A program made the position numbers and the translations under genes. From the NCBI GenBank assembly GCA_965203735.1, contig OZ241909.1, positions 930,001-994,000 on the forward strand: a DNA stretch of 64,000 nt. The letters are read 5' to 3'. The stretch comes from Bin55 sp965203735 (GTDB taxonomy: Bacteria; Pseudomonadota; Gammaproteobacteria; Pseudomonadales; Azotimanducaceae). How positions within the stretch are numbered: the first letter of the stretch is position 1; every line of letters begins with the position of its first letter. Positions 54,653-63,746 of this stretch are shown one piece after another. The notes below the pieces were generated by a model that saw nothing but the letters and a program-made list of their open reading frames with translations, had not been told where the DNA came from and did not search any database.

Positions 54653-56068
54653 CTAGACGCCCTGTTCGGCTCTTTCTCTCAATTCCAATATTCGTTGATC
54701 CAAGCCTGCGTCCACTCGGAAACTAACTCCGTTGTTGGCTTTTTTCGCTAGTCTCAACTGCGAAATGGCCTCATTGAACTGGCCCCGGAGAGCATAGAAC
54801 TCTGCGCGAGAGCGGTGAACTTCAACAATGTCGTCTGCCAATCCGGCCGTTTCAGCAAGTTCGAACCAAAGATCTGTGTCATAGCTATGGAGTCTAGCCT
54901 GCTTCTGCAAGATGGAGGTTGCTTCTTCGAACCTTTCAACGGATTTCAATGCTCGAGCGTACATTATCGAGAGAGGTGCGTTATCTGGAGTATCTGCCAA
55001 AGCTTCCTCAAGGACAGAGATAGCTTTATCAGCCTTTTCGGACTGTGTGAGAAGCTCTGCATAGCACGAAATAGCCAAAATACTCGTCGGCATTTGATCC
55101 AGGACTTCCTTCATTTTTGCGACCGCAAGATCGAATTCTCCTCTCTGATGTAAGACGAGGGCGAGTTCGTATTGGTCAGCAACACCGTCCCCTCTCATGG
55201 ACCCAGGATTGCGAACAAAGCTAGTGGTGCTCTCTACGAACCGCTGCAGAGCTCGGACACGCATTAGCTGGTAGTCGTTACTTGGTTGGAACTCACCATC
55301 GGGCAGTTCCTGAGCCTTTGCATACAAGTCGGCTACACGTTTCTGCGATACAGGATGGGTGCGCAAGAACTCTATGGCATCGTCTTGAGTTCCCATACGC
55401 TCAAACATTCGCGATGCGCCAAAGGGATCGTATCCCGCTTTGGTTAGGGCGTTGAATCCAATGCGGTCAGCTTCACGTTCCTGGAGTCTACTGTACTTTA
55501 GATTCTCAGCCTCCACCATGCTATAGGTACCCAATAGTCCTGCCAATCCAGCATCCGACGCACCCGATGCCAGTACGGCTGCCGAGGTCAGGAATCCAAC
55601 AAGCTGGGCGACTGTCAATTGACGCTGTTGATCCAATCGACGTGCAAAGTGACGCTGGCTCAGGTGTGCAAGTTCGTGGGCAACGACTGAGGAGTATTCA
55701 TGCACATCCTGTGCAAATCGAAAGAGTCCAAGGTTGATTCCAATAATCCCGCCCGGAGCGGCAAATGCATTCAGTTCTTTGGCGTCAATAATGACTGAAT
55801 GAAGTTGGGTATCAGTCAGGTCAGAATATTCGGCCAATTCGAACATGTTTGTTCTGACAAAGTACTTTAGGATCGGATCTTTGACCGTACGTACATTACG
55901 GCGTAGCTCAATAAGGAATTGCTCCCCAATCACACGTTCTTCATGAGGCGAGAGAACCGATGATTCTCGATCTCCAAGATCAGGCAACGGCTGTTCCTGG
56001 GCAATTGCGAGAGTCGCAATCAAGGCGAGTGGAATTGCCGCGCACAAGAGAAAGAGACGTTTGGACAT
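54653..56068 (-). CDS. bepA: beta-barrel assembly-enhancing protease BepA (YfgC)
   Basis: M48 metallopeptidase plus TPR protein of the periplasm that helps LptD mature or degrades stalled LptD. About 471 residues from ATG 56068 with a signal peptide (LFLLCAAIPLALIATLAIA). The zinc site is VVAHELAHLSQRH with the third ligand in LQEREADRIGFNAL. C-terminal TPRs lie at ~300-465 (ALVLHQRGEFDLAVAKMKEV). Together with lptD, surA and bamC it completes an outer-membrane assembly theme. Confidence 0.93.
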   Translation of the reverse strand: MSKRLFLLCAAIPLALIATLAIAQEQPLPDLGDRESSVLSPHEERVIGEQFLIELRRNVRTVKDPILKYFVRTNMFELAEYSDLTDTQLHSVIIDAKELNAFAAPGGIIGINLGLFRFAQDVHEYSSVVAHELAHLSQRHFARRLDQQRQLTVAQLVGFLTSAAVLASGASDAGLAGLLGTYSMVEAENLKYSRLQEREADRIGFNALTKAGYDPFGASRMFERMGTQDDAIEFLRTHPVSQKRVADLYAKAQELPDGEFQPSNDYQLMRVRALQRFVESTTSFVRNPGSMRGDGVADQYELALVLHQRGEFDLAVAKMKEVLDQMPTSILAISCYAELLTQSEKADKAISVLEEALADTPDNAPLSIMYARALKSVERFEEATSILQKQARLHSYDTDLWFELAETAGLADDIVEVHRSRAEFYALRGQFNEAISQLRLAKKANNGVSFRVDAGLDQRILELRERAEQGV

Positions 56069-56151
56069 ATGGGCGATAATACTTAAAGCCACATCAACTT
56101 GGACAGCAGCAAACTCAATTTGTTTGATTGACCAGAGAATCAAGGTATTTT

Positions 56152-56388
56152 ATGAATGAAACTACGACAGTTCTTGATGTAAAGGGTCTTCAGTGCCCCA
56201 TGCCGTTGCTCAAGGCCAAGAAAGCGCTGAACGAACTTGGGCCTGGAGAGCTACTCCGTGTTGTCGCGACGGATCCGGGATCAGTTAAGGATTTTCAAGT
56301 CTTCTCACGCCAGAGTGGACACGAACTCTTAGAGTCGGAGGACGATGCCGGAGTGTATAGCTACTTGCTTCGAAAGAAACTAAGGTGA
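56152..56388 (+). CDS. tusA: TusA/SirA-family sulfur carrier protein
   Basis: 78 residues with the signature LDVKGLQCPMPLLKAKKAL; the Cys carries persulfide sulfur for tRNA thiolation or other sulfur transfer. ATG 56152 has AAGG 6 bases upstream; an upstream in-frame start at 56128 is unlikely. Divergent from bepA. Whether it is TusA itself or a paralogue cannot be told. Confidence 0.88.
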   Translation: MNETTTVLDVKGLQCPMPLLKAKKALNELGPGELLRVVATDPGSVKDFQVFSRQSGHELLESEDDAGVYSYLLRKKLR

Positions 56389-56414
56389 GGAGTGAAGACT
56401 TTGGTCTAAGTTTG

Positions 56415-56430
56415 CGTGACAGTTGTCACG
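56415..56430. promoter_or_regulatory. 16-bp near-palindrome upstream of dapA
   Basis: CGTGACA (56415-56421), GT, TGTCACG (56424-56430). With a 2-base centre it fits a dimeric regulator site better than a hairpin. It lies about 100 bases before dapA and just after tusA. Confidence 0.35.
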
Positions 56431-56529
56431 ACCAGCGAAAGTAAACAGACCTTGAATGAAGTGCTAACAATTGCTTCTTGTTACCATGAACTCATAGTGC
56501 ATCGCCTTGTGCACATTCCGAGGTGACCA

Positions 56530-57408
56530 ATGATTCGTGGTAGTTTGGTAGCTCTCGTGACTCCAATGCTAGAGTCCGGTGCAATTGATTGGCGGGCTCT
56601 GGACGGTTTGGTAGACTGGCATTTGGAATGCGGAACCCACGGAATCGTTCCTGTTGGTACGACCGGAGAGTCGGCGACCCTGAACGTCTCGGAACATCTC
56701 AAGGTTATCGAGGCAACGGTAGAACGAGTCAACGGAAAGGTTCCGGTAGTAGCTGGAACAGGTGCCAATGCAACTGCGGAGGCAATTCAGCTGACTCGCC
56801 ATGGAAAGTCAGCGGGTGTAGATGCTTGCCTCGTGGTCACTCCGTACTACAACAAGCCAACGCAAGAGGGCTTGTACCGTCACTACAGCACAATAACCGA
56901 TGCTGTGGACATACCGATTGTGCTCTACAACGTTCCCCCACGAACAGCGTGCGACATGTCAGCGGACACCGTGGCGCGGCTTGCTCCCAACGAAAACATC
57001 ATTGGCATAAAGGAAGCTTGCGGAGATGCCAAGAGAGTCAAAGAGATTAGACAATTGGTTTCGGACGACTTCATCCTACTATCTGGAGAGGATGCTCAAA
57101 CTCTGGCTATGATGCGAGATGGTGCAGTTGGAACTATTTCCGTCACTGCAAACGTTGCGCCCGAGCTCATGGCACAATTCTGCGAACAATTCCTAGCGGG
57201 AAATGTCGAACAAGCTGAAGCCATTGATGCAAAGTTACAACCAATCCATGAGATTCTGTTTGTCGAAACAAGTCCAACTCCCTCCAAGTGGGCGCTGAAC
57301 ATAATGGGACGTATTGGAAGTGGAATTCGACTTCCGTTGATCGAGCTTTCGAATGAGCATCGACAGGAAGTTAGAGACCTGCTGAACGAGGTTGGATTGC
57401 TCGGATGA
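56530..57408 (+). CDS. dapA: 4-hydroxy-tetrahydrodipicolinate synthase
   Basis: First committed step of lysine/diaminopimelate synthesis: condenses pyruvate with aspartate semialdehyde. 292 residues, TIM barrel. GTTGESATL, the catalytic Tyr133 in YNVPPRTACD and the Schiff-base Lys161 in NIIGIKEACGD are present. Overlaps bamC by 4 bases, the usual dapA-bamC pair. Confidence 0.96.
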   Translation: MIRGSLVALVTPMLESGAIDWRALDGLVDWHLECGTHGIVPVGTTGESATLNVSEHLKVIEATVERVNGKVPVVAGTGANATAEAIQLTRHGKSAGVDACLVVTPYYNKPTQEGLYRHYSTITDAVDIPIVLYNVPPRTACDMSADTVARLAPNENIIGIKEACGDAKRVKEIRQLVSDDFILLSGEDAQTLAMMRDGAVGTISVTANVAPELMAQFCEQFLAGNVEQAEAIDAKLQPIHEILFVETSPTPSKWALNIMGRIGSGIRLPLIELSNEHRQEVRDLLNEVGLLG

Positions 57409-58532
57409 AGACTGTAGTTCAATATTGCATAGGCGGATTTTTAGCTTTGGCACTTTGTGGGTGCTCGATTCTTGGCAAGCTCCCGTTCATTGGTAGTGTT
57501 CCGGAACGCATGGAACATCCCGAGGACTACTTGGATCCCGAGCAAACTCCCGATCTATACATTCCCACAGACATGCCTCATAGAGCGATTGAGGACAATT
57601 GGGTTGTTCCCCCTATAACAGATCAGCCACGACCTAGGCTGTTTCCGCGCACAGCACCCCGTCCAGAAAGTATCGTTGGGGAGGCTGATCCTGACTTGGT
57701 TCGAATTCAGACGCTAGGCCCGTCAAGAAGCTGGATGGTCGTTCAACGACCTCCTGAAACCGTCTGGCCTGTCATTAAGCAGTGGGTGCACGACAATAGA
57801 CTTGGAATTCAACATGAAGATCCAACTTCAGGTTTGATATTTTGCGAGCAACTTAGTCTGGGCGGACTCGATCCTTTGGGTTTGTACGAAAAGATTAGAG
57901 CTGGAAAGGACGGTGCCCAATTGACCAACGGGATGGATTGGGTTGCTATTCGGTTGGAGACTTCGATGCGTCACGGTTCCTCTGAGGTTCATATCAGATA
58001 TCTCAATCAATCAGAAATACCCGATGTCGAAGCATGGCCCGTATCTTCGACAAGCTATGACATCGAGCGTGCGATTCTTGAAGTACTGGCTAATTACGAT
58101 GCCGCGGGATACGTTGCCCCAACCGTATCTAGCATTGCTCAAAACATTGCTTTGCGCCTCAAAGTTGAACAGCTAAATGATGAGAAAGGCTTTCCTTTGA
58201 TGCGATTGAATGTGGACTTTACGCGTGCATGGGCAACTTTGCAAAAGGCTATCGAGAACTCGGAACTCAAAATCATCGAAGGCAATCTGGAAGATGGCTA
58301 CTTCGACATAGAGATGTCACGCAATATGCGGAAAGGAAGAAGACAAGGATTGCTTGCAGGATTCATTCGACGTAACTCCGATGCCATTACAGAGTTGTCA
58401 AGCATCAGGGTGCACTTAGAAGAAATCACGGAAGATAGCCATAACGTGATCGTTGACCGTGTCAATCGTTCTGAGATTACCGCCGAGTTCGCTCAGGATT
58501 TTCTGTCTGTCTTGCGTGAAAACGTAATTTAG
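57405..58532 (+). CDS. bamC: outer-membrane assembly lipoprotein BamC
   Basis: 375 residues. Lipobox ends at Cys20 (LALCGC). An unstructured N-terminal segment (~30-100) and two helix-grip domains (~110-235 and ~255-375) follow the known order. Subunit of the BAM complex. The call rests on the lipobox, length and dapA context, since sequence conservation of BamC is low. Confidence 0.88.
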   Translation: MKTVVQYCIGGFLALALCGCSILGKLPFIGSVPERMEHPEDYLDPEQTPDLYIPTDMPHRAIEDNWVVPPITDQPRPRLFPRTAPRPESIVGEADPDLVRIQTLGPSRSWMVVQRPPETVWPVIKQWVHDNRLGIQHEDPTSGLIFCEQLSLGGLDPLGLYEKIRAGKDGAQLTNGMDWVAIRLETSMRHGSSEVHIRYLNQSEIPDVEAWPVSSTSYDIERAILEVLANYDAAGYVAPTVSSIAQNIALRLKVEQLNDEKGFPLMRLNVDFTRAWATLQKAIENSELKIIEGNLEDGYFDIEMSRNMRKGRRQGLLAGFIRRNSDAITELSSIRVHLEEITEDSHNVIVDRVNRSEITAEFAQDFLSVLRENVI

Positions 58533-58574
58533 CGACTCAACACAGCTAAATCGCAGCAGTTTGGAGGGCTCCGA

Positions 58575-59333
58575 TTGCAATTTACCTCCTTGGGAAGCGG
58601 GAGCAAGGGAAATTGCACCGTTGTTAGCAACGGCAAGTCCACTATCCTCGTAGACTGCGGTTTCGGAATCACAAAGACAATCGATTCCCTCGTTGCAAGG
58701 GGCGTTGATCCGCACGAAGTGTCTGCCCTATTCGTAACTCACGAACACGGCGACCACATTCGAGGTGTACGCATGCTTGCCAATCGGTTCGATATACCCG
58801 TATTCGCAACTGCGGGAACTTTTTCCAAGATCTCCAATTTGCATCCCATGTTAGTCAATGAAATTGGCGGTGGCGATGTCATTGCGATCGATGGGATTAA
58901 TGTTCGGAGCGTCGACGTGCCACACGATGCTCTTGAACCAACTCAGTTCGTCTTTGAGTCGACCAAGGAGAGATTCGGATTGCTAACCGACATCGGTTCT
59001 ATTAATGATGCCGTCGTAGAGCACTATTCGGGCTGCGACTCGTTGTTTGTGGAATCCAACCACGATATCGACATGCTGTGGAATGGGAATGACCCTGAAT
59101 TTCTGAAGTATCGAGTGTCGGGTGACCTAGGTCACTTGTCCAATCATCAGGCAAAGGAATTTCTGTCTCGTGTCAAACACTCCCGTCTGGCAAATGTAGT
59201 CATTGGACATGTGAGTCAACGAAACAACAACACCGCAATATTAGAGCGTGAGTTCGAGCACCTCAAGCGAGAATGTGCAGTGACATTTGCGACCCAGGAA
59301 GAAGGAACTTCTTGGCTTTCTGCCAAGGAATAG
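58575..59333 (+). CDS. metallo-beta-lactamase-fold hydrolase (YycJ/WalJ-like)
   Basis: 252 residues. MBL motif THEHGDHIRGVR, later VESNHDIDML and VIGHVSQRNNN metal ligands. TTG start with GGAGG 8 bases upstream (LQFTSLGSGSKGNCTVV). This family sits after bamC in many gammaproteobacteria, often before purC, which is absent here. Likely a nuclease-like hydrolase; target unknown. Confidence 0.9.
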   Translation: MQFTSLGSGSKGNCTVVSNGKSTILVDCGFGITKTIDSLVARGVDPHEVSALFVTHEHGDHIRGVRMLANRFDIPVFATAGTFSKISNLHPMLVNEIGGGDVIAIDGINVRSVDVPHDALEPTQFVFESTKERFGLLTDIGSINDAVVEHYSGCDSLFVESNHDIDMLWNGNDPEFLKYRVSGDLGHLSNHQAKEFLSRVKHSRLANVVIGHVSQRNNNTAILEREFEHLKRECAVTFATQEEGTSWLSAKE

Positions 59334-59903
59334 TCAAGGGAGACTGCTGGCGTCGAAGGTCATTCCCATCTTAAAGAAGCGCTTCTGCTTTCGCACCATT
59401 CGTAGGACCGACTCTTCATGAGTGAAATTCCCGACATCTTCAATGTAGATCCACTTTAGGTCATTTGACTCGGCAGTCTCTTGAAGAGTTTGGAGTTCGT
59501 CAGCAACCAGTAGGAATCGAATGTCGTAATGGAAGTGTGCCGGTTCTTCTCGATATAACGGCACTTGGTGAACATCCATGTCGAAAATGTCAAGAGTTAA
59601 TGGCGACGGCGCCAGTCCCGATTCTTCCTTGACTTCTCTTATTGCTTCTGATAGCAGATCTCCACAATGTTCGAGGTGGCCACCAAGTTGCAACCACTTC
59701 CCGATTTTCCGATGGTGCATTAATAGGCATTTGTCATGTCTCGGATTGACGACCCATGCTGATGCCGTCAAATGTCCATCTTCATAGCAGTTTCTACTGA
59801 GGCAATCAGGTTGCGATTGAACAAACTCGAGACACTTATTCGGCGCAACTTCCAACGGGTATCTTTGTTGGTAGTGATTGAGCAACTCAGTTAGGCCGTG
59901 CAT
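59334..59903 (-). CDS. NUDIX hydrolase
   Basis: 189 residues with a NUDIX box GGHLEHCGDLLSEAIREVKE followed by ESGL; the first Glu of the consensus (G-x5-E) is a Gly here, while the REVKEE metal site is intact. Substrate unknown. Its stop abuts the stop of the MBL gene with no gap between them. Confidence 0.85.
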   Translation of the reverse strand: MHGLTELLNHYQQRYPLEVAPNKCLEFVQSQPDCLSRNCYEDGHLTASAWVVNPRHDKCLLMHHRKIGKWLQLGGHLEHCGDLLSEAIREVKEESGLAPSPLTLDIFDMDVHQVPLYREEPAHFHYDIRFLLVADELQTLQETAESNDLKWIYIEDVGNFTHEESVLRMVRKQKRFFKMGMTFDASSLP

Positions 59904-59950
59904 TGCATGTCCAACTTTCTTGCTCCAGATTCATAAAATTTGACCTGTAC

Positions 59951-60039
59951 GGAGAGGTGCCAGAGCTGGTCGAATGGGCCTGACTCGAAATCAGGTGTGC
60001 CTTCGGGCACCCAGGGTTCGAATCCCTGCCTCTCCGCCA
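59951..60039 (+). tRNA. tRNA-Ser (anticodon CGA)
   Basis: Acceptor stem GGAGAGG/CCTCTCC, anticodon arm CCTGACTCGAAATCAGG with anticodon CGA, a class II variable arm (TGCCTTCGGGCA), T-arm AGGGTTCGAATCCCT, discriminator G and encoded CCA. 89 bases. Confidence 0.97.
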
Positions 60040-60122
60040 TTCATCAGACATTCGACTCGACTTAGTTGGAGCCAACCTTCAGCTACGCAAGGTCGTGCTT
60101 CGTTTTGCGGTCTAGCATTTCC

Positions 60123-61007
60123 TTAGGTAATTCCCCGAGCTTGCTTCACAGTTTCCCAGGCCGCTTGAATCTCTTGTGTTTTCCTATGGGCAGCATCCAT
60201 TAAGAAATCTGGCAGGTTCATGGCGTGTAGCCGATCTGGATGGCTCTCCTGTATGAGTCTTCGATACGCCATCTTCACTTTACTGTCCGACTCCGTGGAT
60301 TCGACTCCAAGTATTCGGTAGGCGTTGCTGAGAGTATGGTGCCGAGAATCGGTTTGCGCTCGAGTTTGTCTTTCTCTGTCTTCAGACGAGGAACGACTAT
60401 ACGATCTCTCAGTTCGTTGAGCTATGTACTCTTGGGCCTCACGCGGACGAATGCCCACGGATTGCGCGTACTGAAAGAGTATTTGAATCTTTTCTTGCGT
60501 AAGTCCATCAGCTTCCGACATCTCCACCATTGCTTCGAACAACACGGCACCCGCAACTCGATTTAGTCCTAAACGCGACCGAATCTGGTCTAGCGTTCTG
60601 TCAAGGTTGAACTCTGGGCTCTTGCCTTGATTAAAACACTGTATTGCAACTTCTCGAAGAGGTACTGTGAGAGACAATCTCTCCATCACCTGTGAGGCTA
60701 ACTGTATTTCCTCGGAGGAAATTCGCCCATCGCTTTTCGCAATATAGCCAGCAACTTGAAAAAAGGATCGAAAGGCGATGTCCGTGATTTCCACGTGCGC
60801 TTCTTGATAGTCCTCAAATGGGTTTGAAGTCTGCCCCCAACCCATTTGCCGGAAGCGTTCACCCGACTGAAAACGACTTTGAGATCTTGAATTGCGAGGT
60901 GCAAACGCCAGTACCGCGGACGCAACAAAAATACCGACTGCCAAACCCCAAAAACCAAAGAAGATGAGGGACAGAGCTACCGTTGCAACCGCTGTGAAAT
61001 ATCTCAT
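60123..61007 (-). CDS. djlA: co-chaperone DjlA-like (TerB plus J-domain) membrane protein
   Basis: 294 residues: an N-terminal glycine-rich hydrophobic segment (SLIFFGFWGLAVGIFVASAV), a TerB-like domain (~75-195, YIAKSDGRISSEEIQLASQV), a low-complexity linker, and a C-terminal J-domain with HPD (IQESHPDRLHAM). Stimulates DnaK at the inner membrane. Confidence 0.92.
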   Translation of the reverse strand: MRYFTAVATVALSLIFFGFWGLAVGIFVASAVLAFAPRNSRSQSRFQSGERFRQMGWGQTSNPFEDYQEAHVEITDIAFRSFFQVAGYIAKSDGRISSEEIQLASQVMERLSLTVPLREVAIQCFNQGKSPEFNLDRTLDQIRSRLGLNRVAGAVLFEAMVEMSEADGLTQEKIQILFQYAQSVGIRPREAQEYIAQRTERSYSRSSSEDRERQTRAQTDSRHHTLSNAYRILGVESTESDSKVKMAYRRLIQESHPDRLHAMNLPDFLMDAAHRKTQEIQAAWETVKQARGIT

Positions 61008-61190
61008 TCTCGTGAGTCAGTGAACTGTCAATTCTTGAGGTTCATTCATTTTATGCCGTGAAGCTATGACACTACTTCTTGTGGAACAGCAAGAAGTGCG
61101 GATGTACTCCACGATTTGCACGATCTCTTGGTCGCGTGCTGTTTCAGATCGGTTGCTACAATTCGCAAGGCTCCCGCACATCAGACAAGT

Positions 61191-62045
61191 ATGGACGTCC
61201 AGCAAAGCGTGTTCGAGGTAACGCGCGAGTCTTTCCAAACCGATGTAATCGAACGTTCTCGATCGGAACCTGTTGTGCTCCTATTCTGGACAGATCAGGT
61301 TGCTCCCTCAGTCGATACACGAAAATCGATGGAGAGACTCGTCCAGCAGTATCAAGGAAAGTTCTCATTGGGACTGTCGGACGTCACAAAGGACCAGGTC
61401 ATTGCTCGTGAGCTACGGATACAGGCTGTTCCAAGCATTCGCGTGATTGTGAATGGGGGCGTGGCCGACCAAATGGATGGTCCTCAGGGAGAATCTGTAC
61501 TTCGCGCAATGTTGGACCGTTTGACGATGTCGAGCGGAGAGCAGCTTCAGACGACCCTTGACGAAGTAGTTGATCGAGAAGATTGGGACACGGCAATGGC
61601 AATTTTGCAACAGGCCTTGAATGAAGAGCCTAATAATCCAAAGTTCAAGGTTGAGTGGGCCGATGTGCTTCTACACAAAGGTGAGCCCGAGGAAGCTCGC
61701 AAGGTTTTGGACACGATATCAGAAGACGTGGCGGAGCGGCAACGACCTGCAACGCGATTGGAGTTGCACGAGGAAGCGGCAGCAATGCGACCATTGCACG
61801 AGATTGCAAGAGCACTTGAAGCGAATCCTGAAGAATTGGACACTCGCTATGAGATTGCGGTTCAGTTAGCTGTCCAGCGCAACTATGAAGAGGCATTGCA
61901 ACATCTAATGTTCATTCTTCAAACAGACCGAAGTTATCGAGACGATATTGGGCGTGAAACTATGGTTCGAATCATGAATCTAATGGGCAAAAATTCACCC
62001 ATTGCTAAACAATATCGACGACGAATGTTCAACTTCATGCATTGA
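61191..62045 (+). CDS. CnoX/YbbN-like thioredoxin-TPR protein lacking cysteines
   Basis: About 284 residues from ATG 61191; an upstream in-frame start at 61116 adds an unusual Cys-rich leader. Thioredoxin fold ~1-110 (PVVLLFWTDQVAPSVDTRKS, IQAVPSIRVIVNGG) followed by TPRs. The active-site position reads WTDQVAPS with no cysteine, and the whole protein has none, unlike E. coli CnoX, which keeps one. It therefore cannot form mixed disulfides; a holdase role with GroEL remains possible. Confidence 0.85.
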   Translation: MDVQQSVFEVTRESFQTDVIERSRSEPVVLLFWTDQVAPSVDTRKSMERLVQQYQGKFSLGLSDVTKDQVIARELRIQAVPSIRVIVNGGVADQMDGPQGESVLRAMLDRLTMSSGEQLQTTLDEVVDREDWDTAMAILQQALNEEPNNPKFKVEWADVLLHKGEPEEARKVLDTISEDVAERQRPATRLELHEEAAAMRPLHEIARALEANPEELDTRYEIAVQLAVQRNYEEALQHLMFILQTDRSYRDDIGRETMVRIMNLMGKNSPIAKQYRRRMFNFMH

Positions 62046-62363
62046 GACATCGAATAGACCATTTCATTGAATAAAAGATGTAGAAAATTCAATGCCTAAT
62101 GACTGTTAGATTGGATAATTTAACTAATAATCTGTTTAAGTCGTTTTAGTTGTGCACAAGCCAAAAAATGGTCGTAATATCAATGATTAACGGTGTGAAG
62201 CGAAATCATGTTATCAAGCAATTTCTTCTAACTATATGAAAAACAACGATTTTGCTTGCAACTTGCACAAAGCGAGGCTTAACACTCATGAACTCTTCCA
62301 CAGATTACAAGTGAATAAGTACGGAATTATCCAACGAGTTTTCCACAATGGCGCCATTGCACC
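62046..62363. other. A+T-rich 318-base intergenic region with DnaA-box-like words
   Basis: Markedly A+T-rich. Contains TTTTCCACA (62339-62347, full match to TTWTNCACA), TCTTCCACA (62294-62302, one mismatch), TTATCCAAC (62327-62335) and the palindrome TTGTGCACAA (62150-62159). No gene seen. Could be a DnaA-regulated promoter region for the downstream gene or, less likely, an origin, since no dnaA, dnaN, gidA or parAB is nearby. Confidence 0.4.
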
Positions 62364-63746
62364 GTGAATTCCGACCTGACGGGCTTCATCAAACGGTGTC
62401 AAGATGCGGGACAGGAGTCCGTTCTAATAGGATTGACTGACCTCGACGGGGTTATTCGGGGCAAATACGTAGACCTTGCTAAGTTCGAGCGACTTATGAT
62501 CGCAGGCGGTGGATTCTGCGATTGTGTGCTCGGATGGGATGTGGACGATCACTTGTACGACTTCCACAAGACCGGACTAGATATCGAGACTCCTTTCACC
62601 GGATGGCATACAGGCTTTCCTGACGTGAAGTACCGTCTGATTGCATCGTCCCATCGGACTCTACCTTTTACGAATGTACCCTTCTTCATTGGTGAATTTG
62701 TTGATGGAGAGTCTGACTACCATTCTTTGTGTCCTAGATCGTTGCTGCGAAAAGCTTCCAACACTCTTCTGGAACAGGGCATCAAAGCGTTTACCGGCTA
62801 CGAGTATGAGTTCTTTGTAATAGATGAGTCTACGATTGACTCGCTTCACCGAGACTACAGTAACTTGAGGTCAATACGACGCGGAAAACTGGGCTACTCC
62901 GTTCTGAAGGCGGCAATGGATTCATCTCGGCAGCAAGAGTTCTTGAATTTCTGTCGGGAGTTCAACATGTCTGTTGAGGGTTTGCATTTTGAAGCAGAGC
63001 CAGGTGTGTGGGAAGCTGCACTGAACAAGCAAGACGCTCTAATATCGGCAGATAGCGCTAGCTTATTCAAGACGTTTTCCAAGTCATTCTTTCGATCTCA
63101 AGATGCAATTGCTACGTTTATGGCGAAGTGGTCGATGGACTTTCCTGGACAAAGTGGACACTTTCACTTCTCGCTAACAGACTTGAACGAATCTGGATTG
63201 CTCTCGTCTCGTGATGGAGAATTGAACGACGCTGCTAGGTTTGCAATCGGAGGTTTGGTTAGATACGTGCCTGAATGGCTTCCGATGCTTGCTCCGAATG
63301 TCAACAGTTTCACTCGTTTAGTTCCTGGAGCGTGGGCACCCACGTGGGCTTCTTGGGGCCACGAGAATCGAACATGCGCCTTTCGTGTGATTCCAGGACG
63401 AAACGGCGAATGCCACATTGAAAATAGGATTCCTGGGGCAGATTCAAACCCGTACTTGGTGGGTACTGCGACGTTGTTAGCAGCTTCGCTCGGCATCAGG
63501 GAACAAATCGAGCCACCGCCACCTGTTATTGGAAACGCCTACGACAATTCGGAAATTAGCGAAGAGCAAAAATTCCCAGGGACGCTAAGGGAGGCGTCAC
63601 ACCGAATGATGAAGTCTGAGACAGCACATGAGATGTTTGGGCAAGATTTCGTGGAGCACTTCGTTGCATCTCGATTGTGGGAGTCCCACGAAGCGGAAAG
63701 AAATGTGAATGATTGGCAATTGCGACGGTATTTCGAGGTCATTTAG
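62364..63746 (+). CDS. glutamine synthetase-like gamma-glutamyl ligase
   Basis: 460 residues of the GS-II catalytic fold as in PuuA: N-terminal domain (LIGLTDLDGVIRGKYVDLAK), EYEFFVID metal Glu, LHFEAEPGVWEAAL, HFHFSL, PGAWAPTWASWGHENR and HIENRIPGADSNPYL. Typical GlnA adenylylation Tyr and short-loop features are not evident, so an amine or another amino acid is the likely acceptor. GTG start. A class I amidotransferase begins right after the stop, suggesting a gamma-glutamyl pathway. Confidence 0.88.
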   Translation: MNSDLTGFIKRCQDAGQESVLIGLTDLDGVIRGKYVDLAKFERLMIAGGGFCDCVLGWDVDDHLYDFHKTGLDIETPFTGWHTGFPDVKYRLIASSHRTLPFTNVPFFIGEFVDGESDYHSLCPRSLLRKASNTLLEQGIKAFTGYEYEFFVIDESTIDSLHRDYSNLRSIRRGKLGYSVLKAAMDSSRQQEFLNFCREFNMSVEGLHFEAEPGVWEAALNKQDALISADSASLFKTFSKSFFRSQDAIATFMAKWSMDFPGQSGHFHFSLTDLNESGLLSSRDGELNDAARFAIGGLVRYVPEWLPMLAPNVNSFTRLVPGAWAPTWASWGHENRTCAFRVIPGRNGECHIENRIPGADSNPYLVGTATLLAASLGIREQIEPPPPVIGNAYDNSEISEEQKFPGTLREASHRMMKSETAHEMFGQDFVEHFVASRLWESHEAERNVNDWQLRRYFEVI

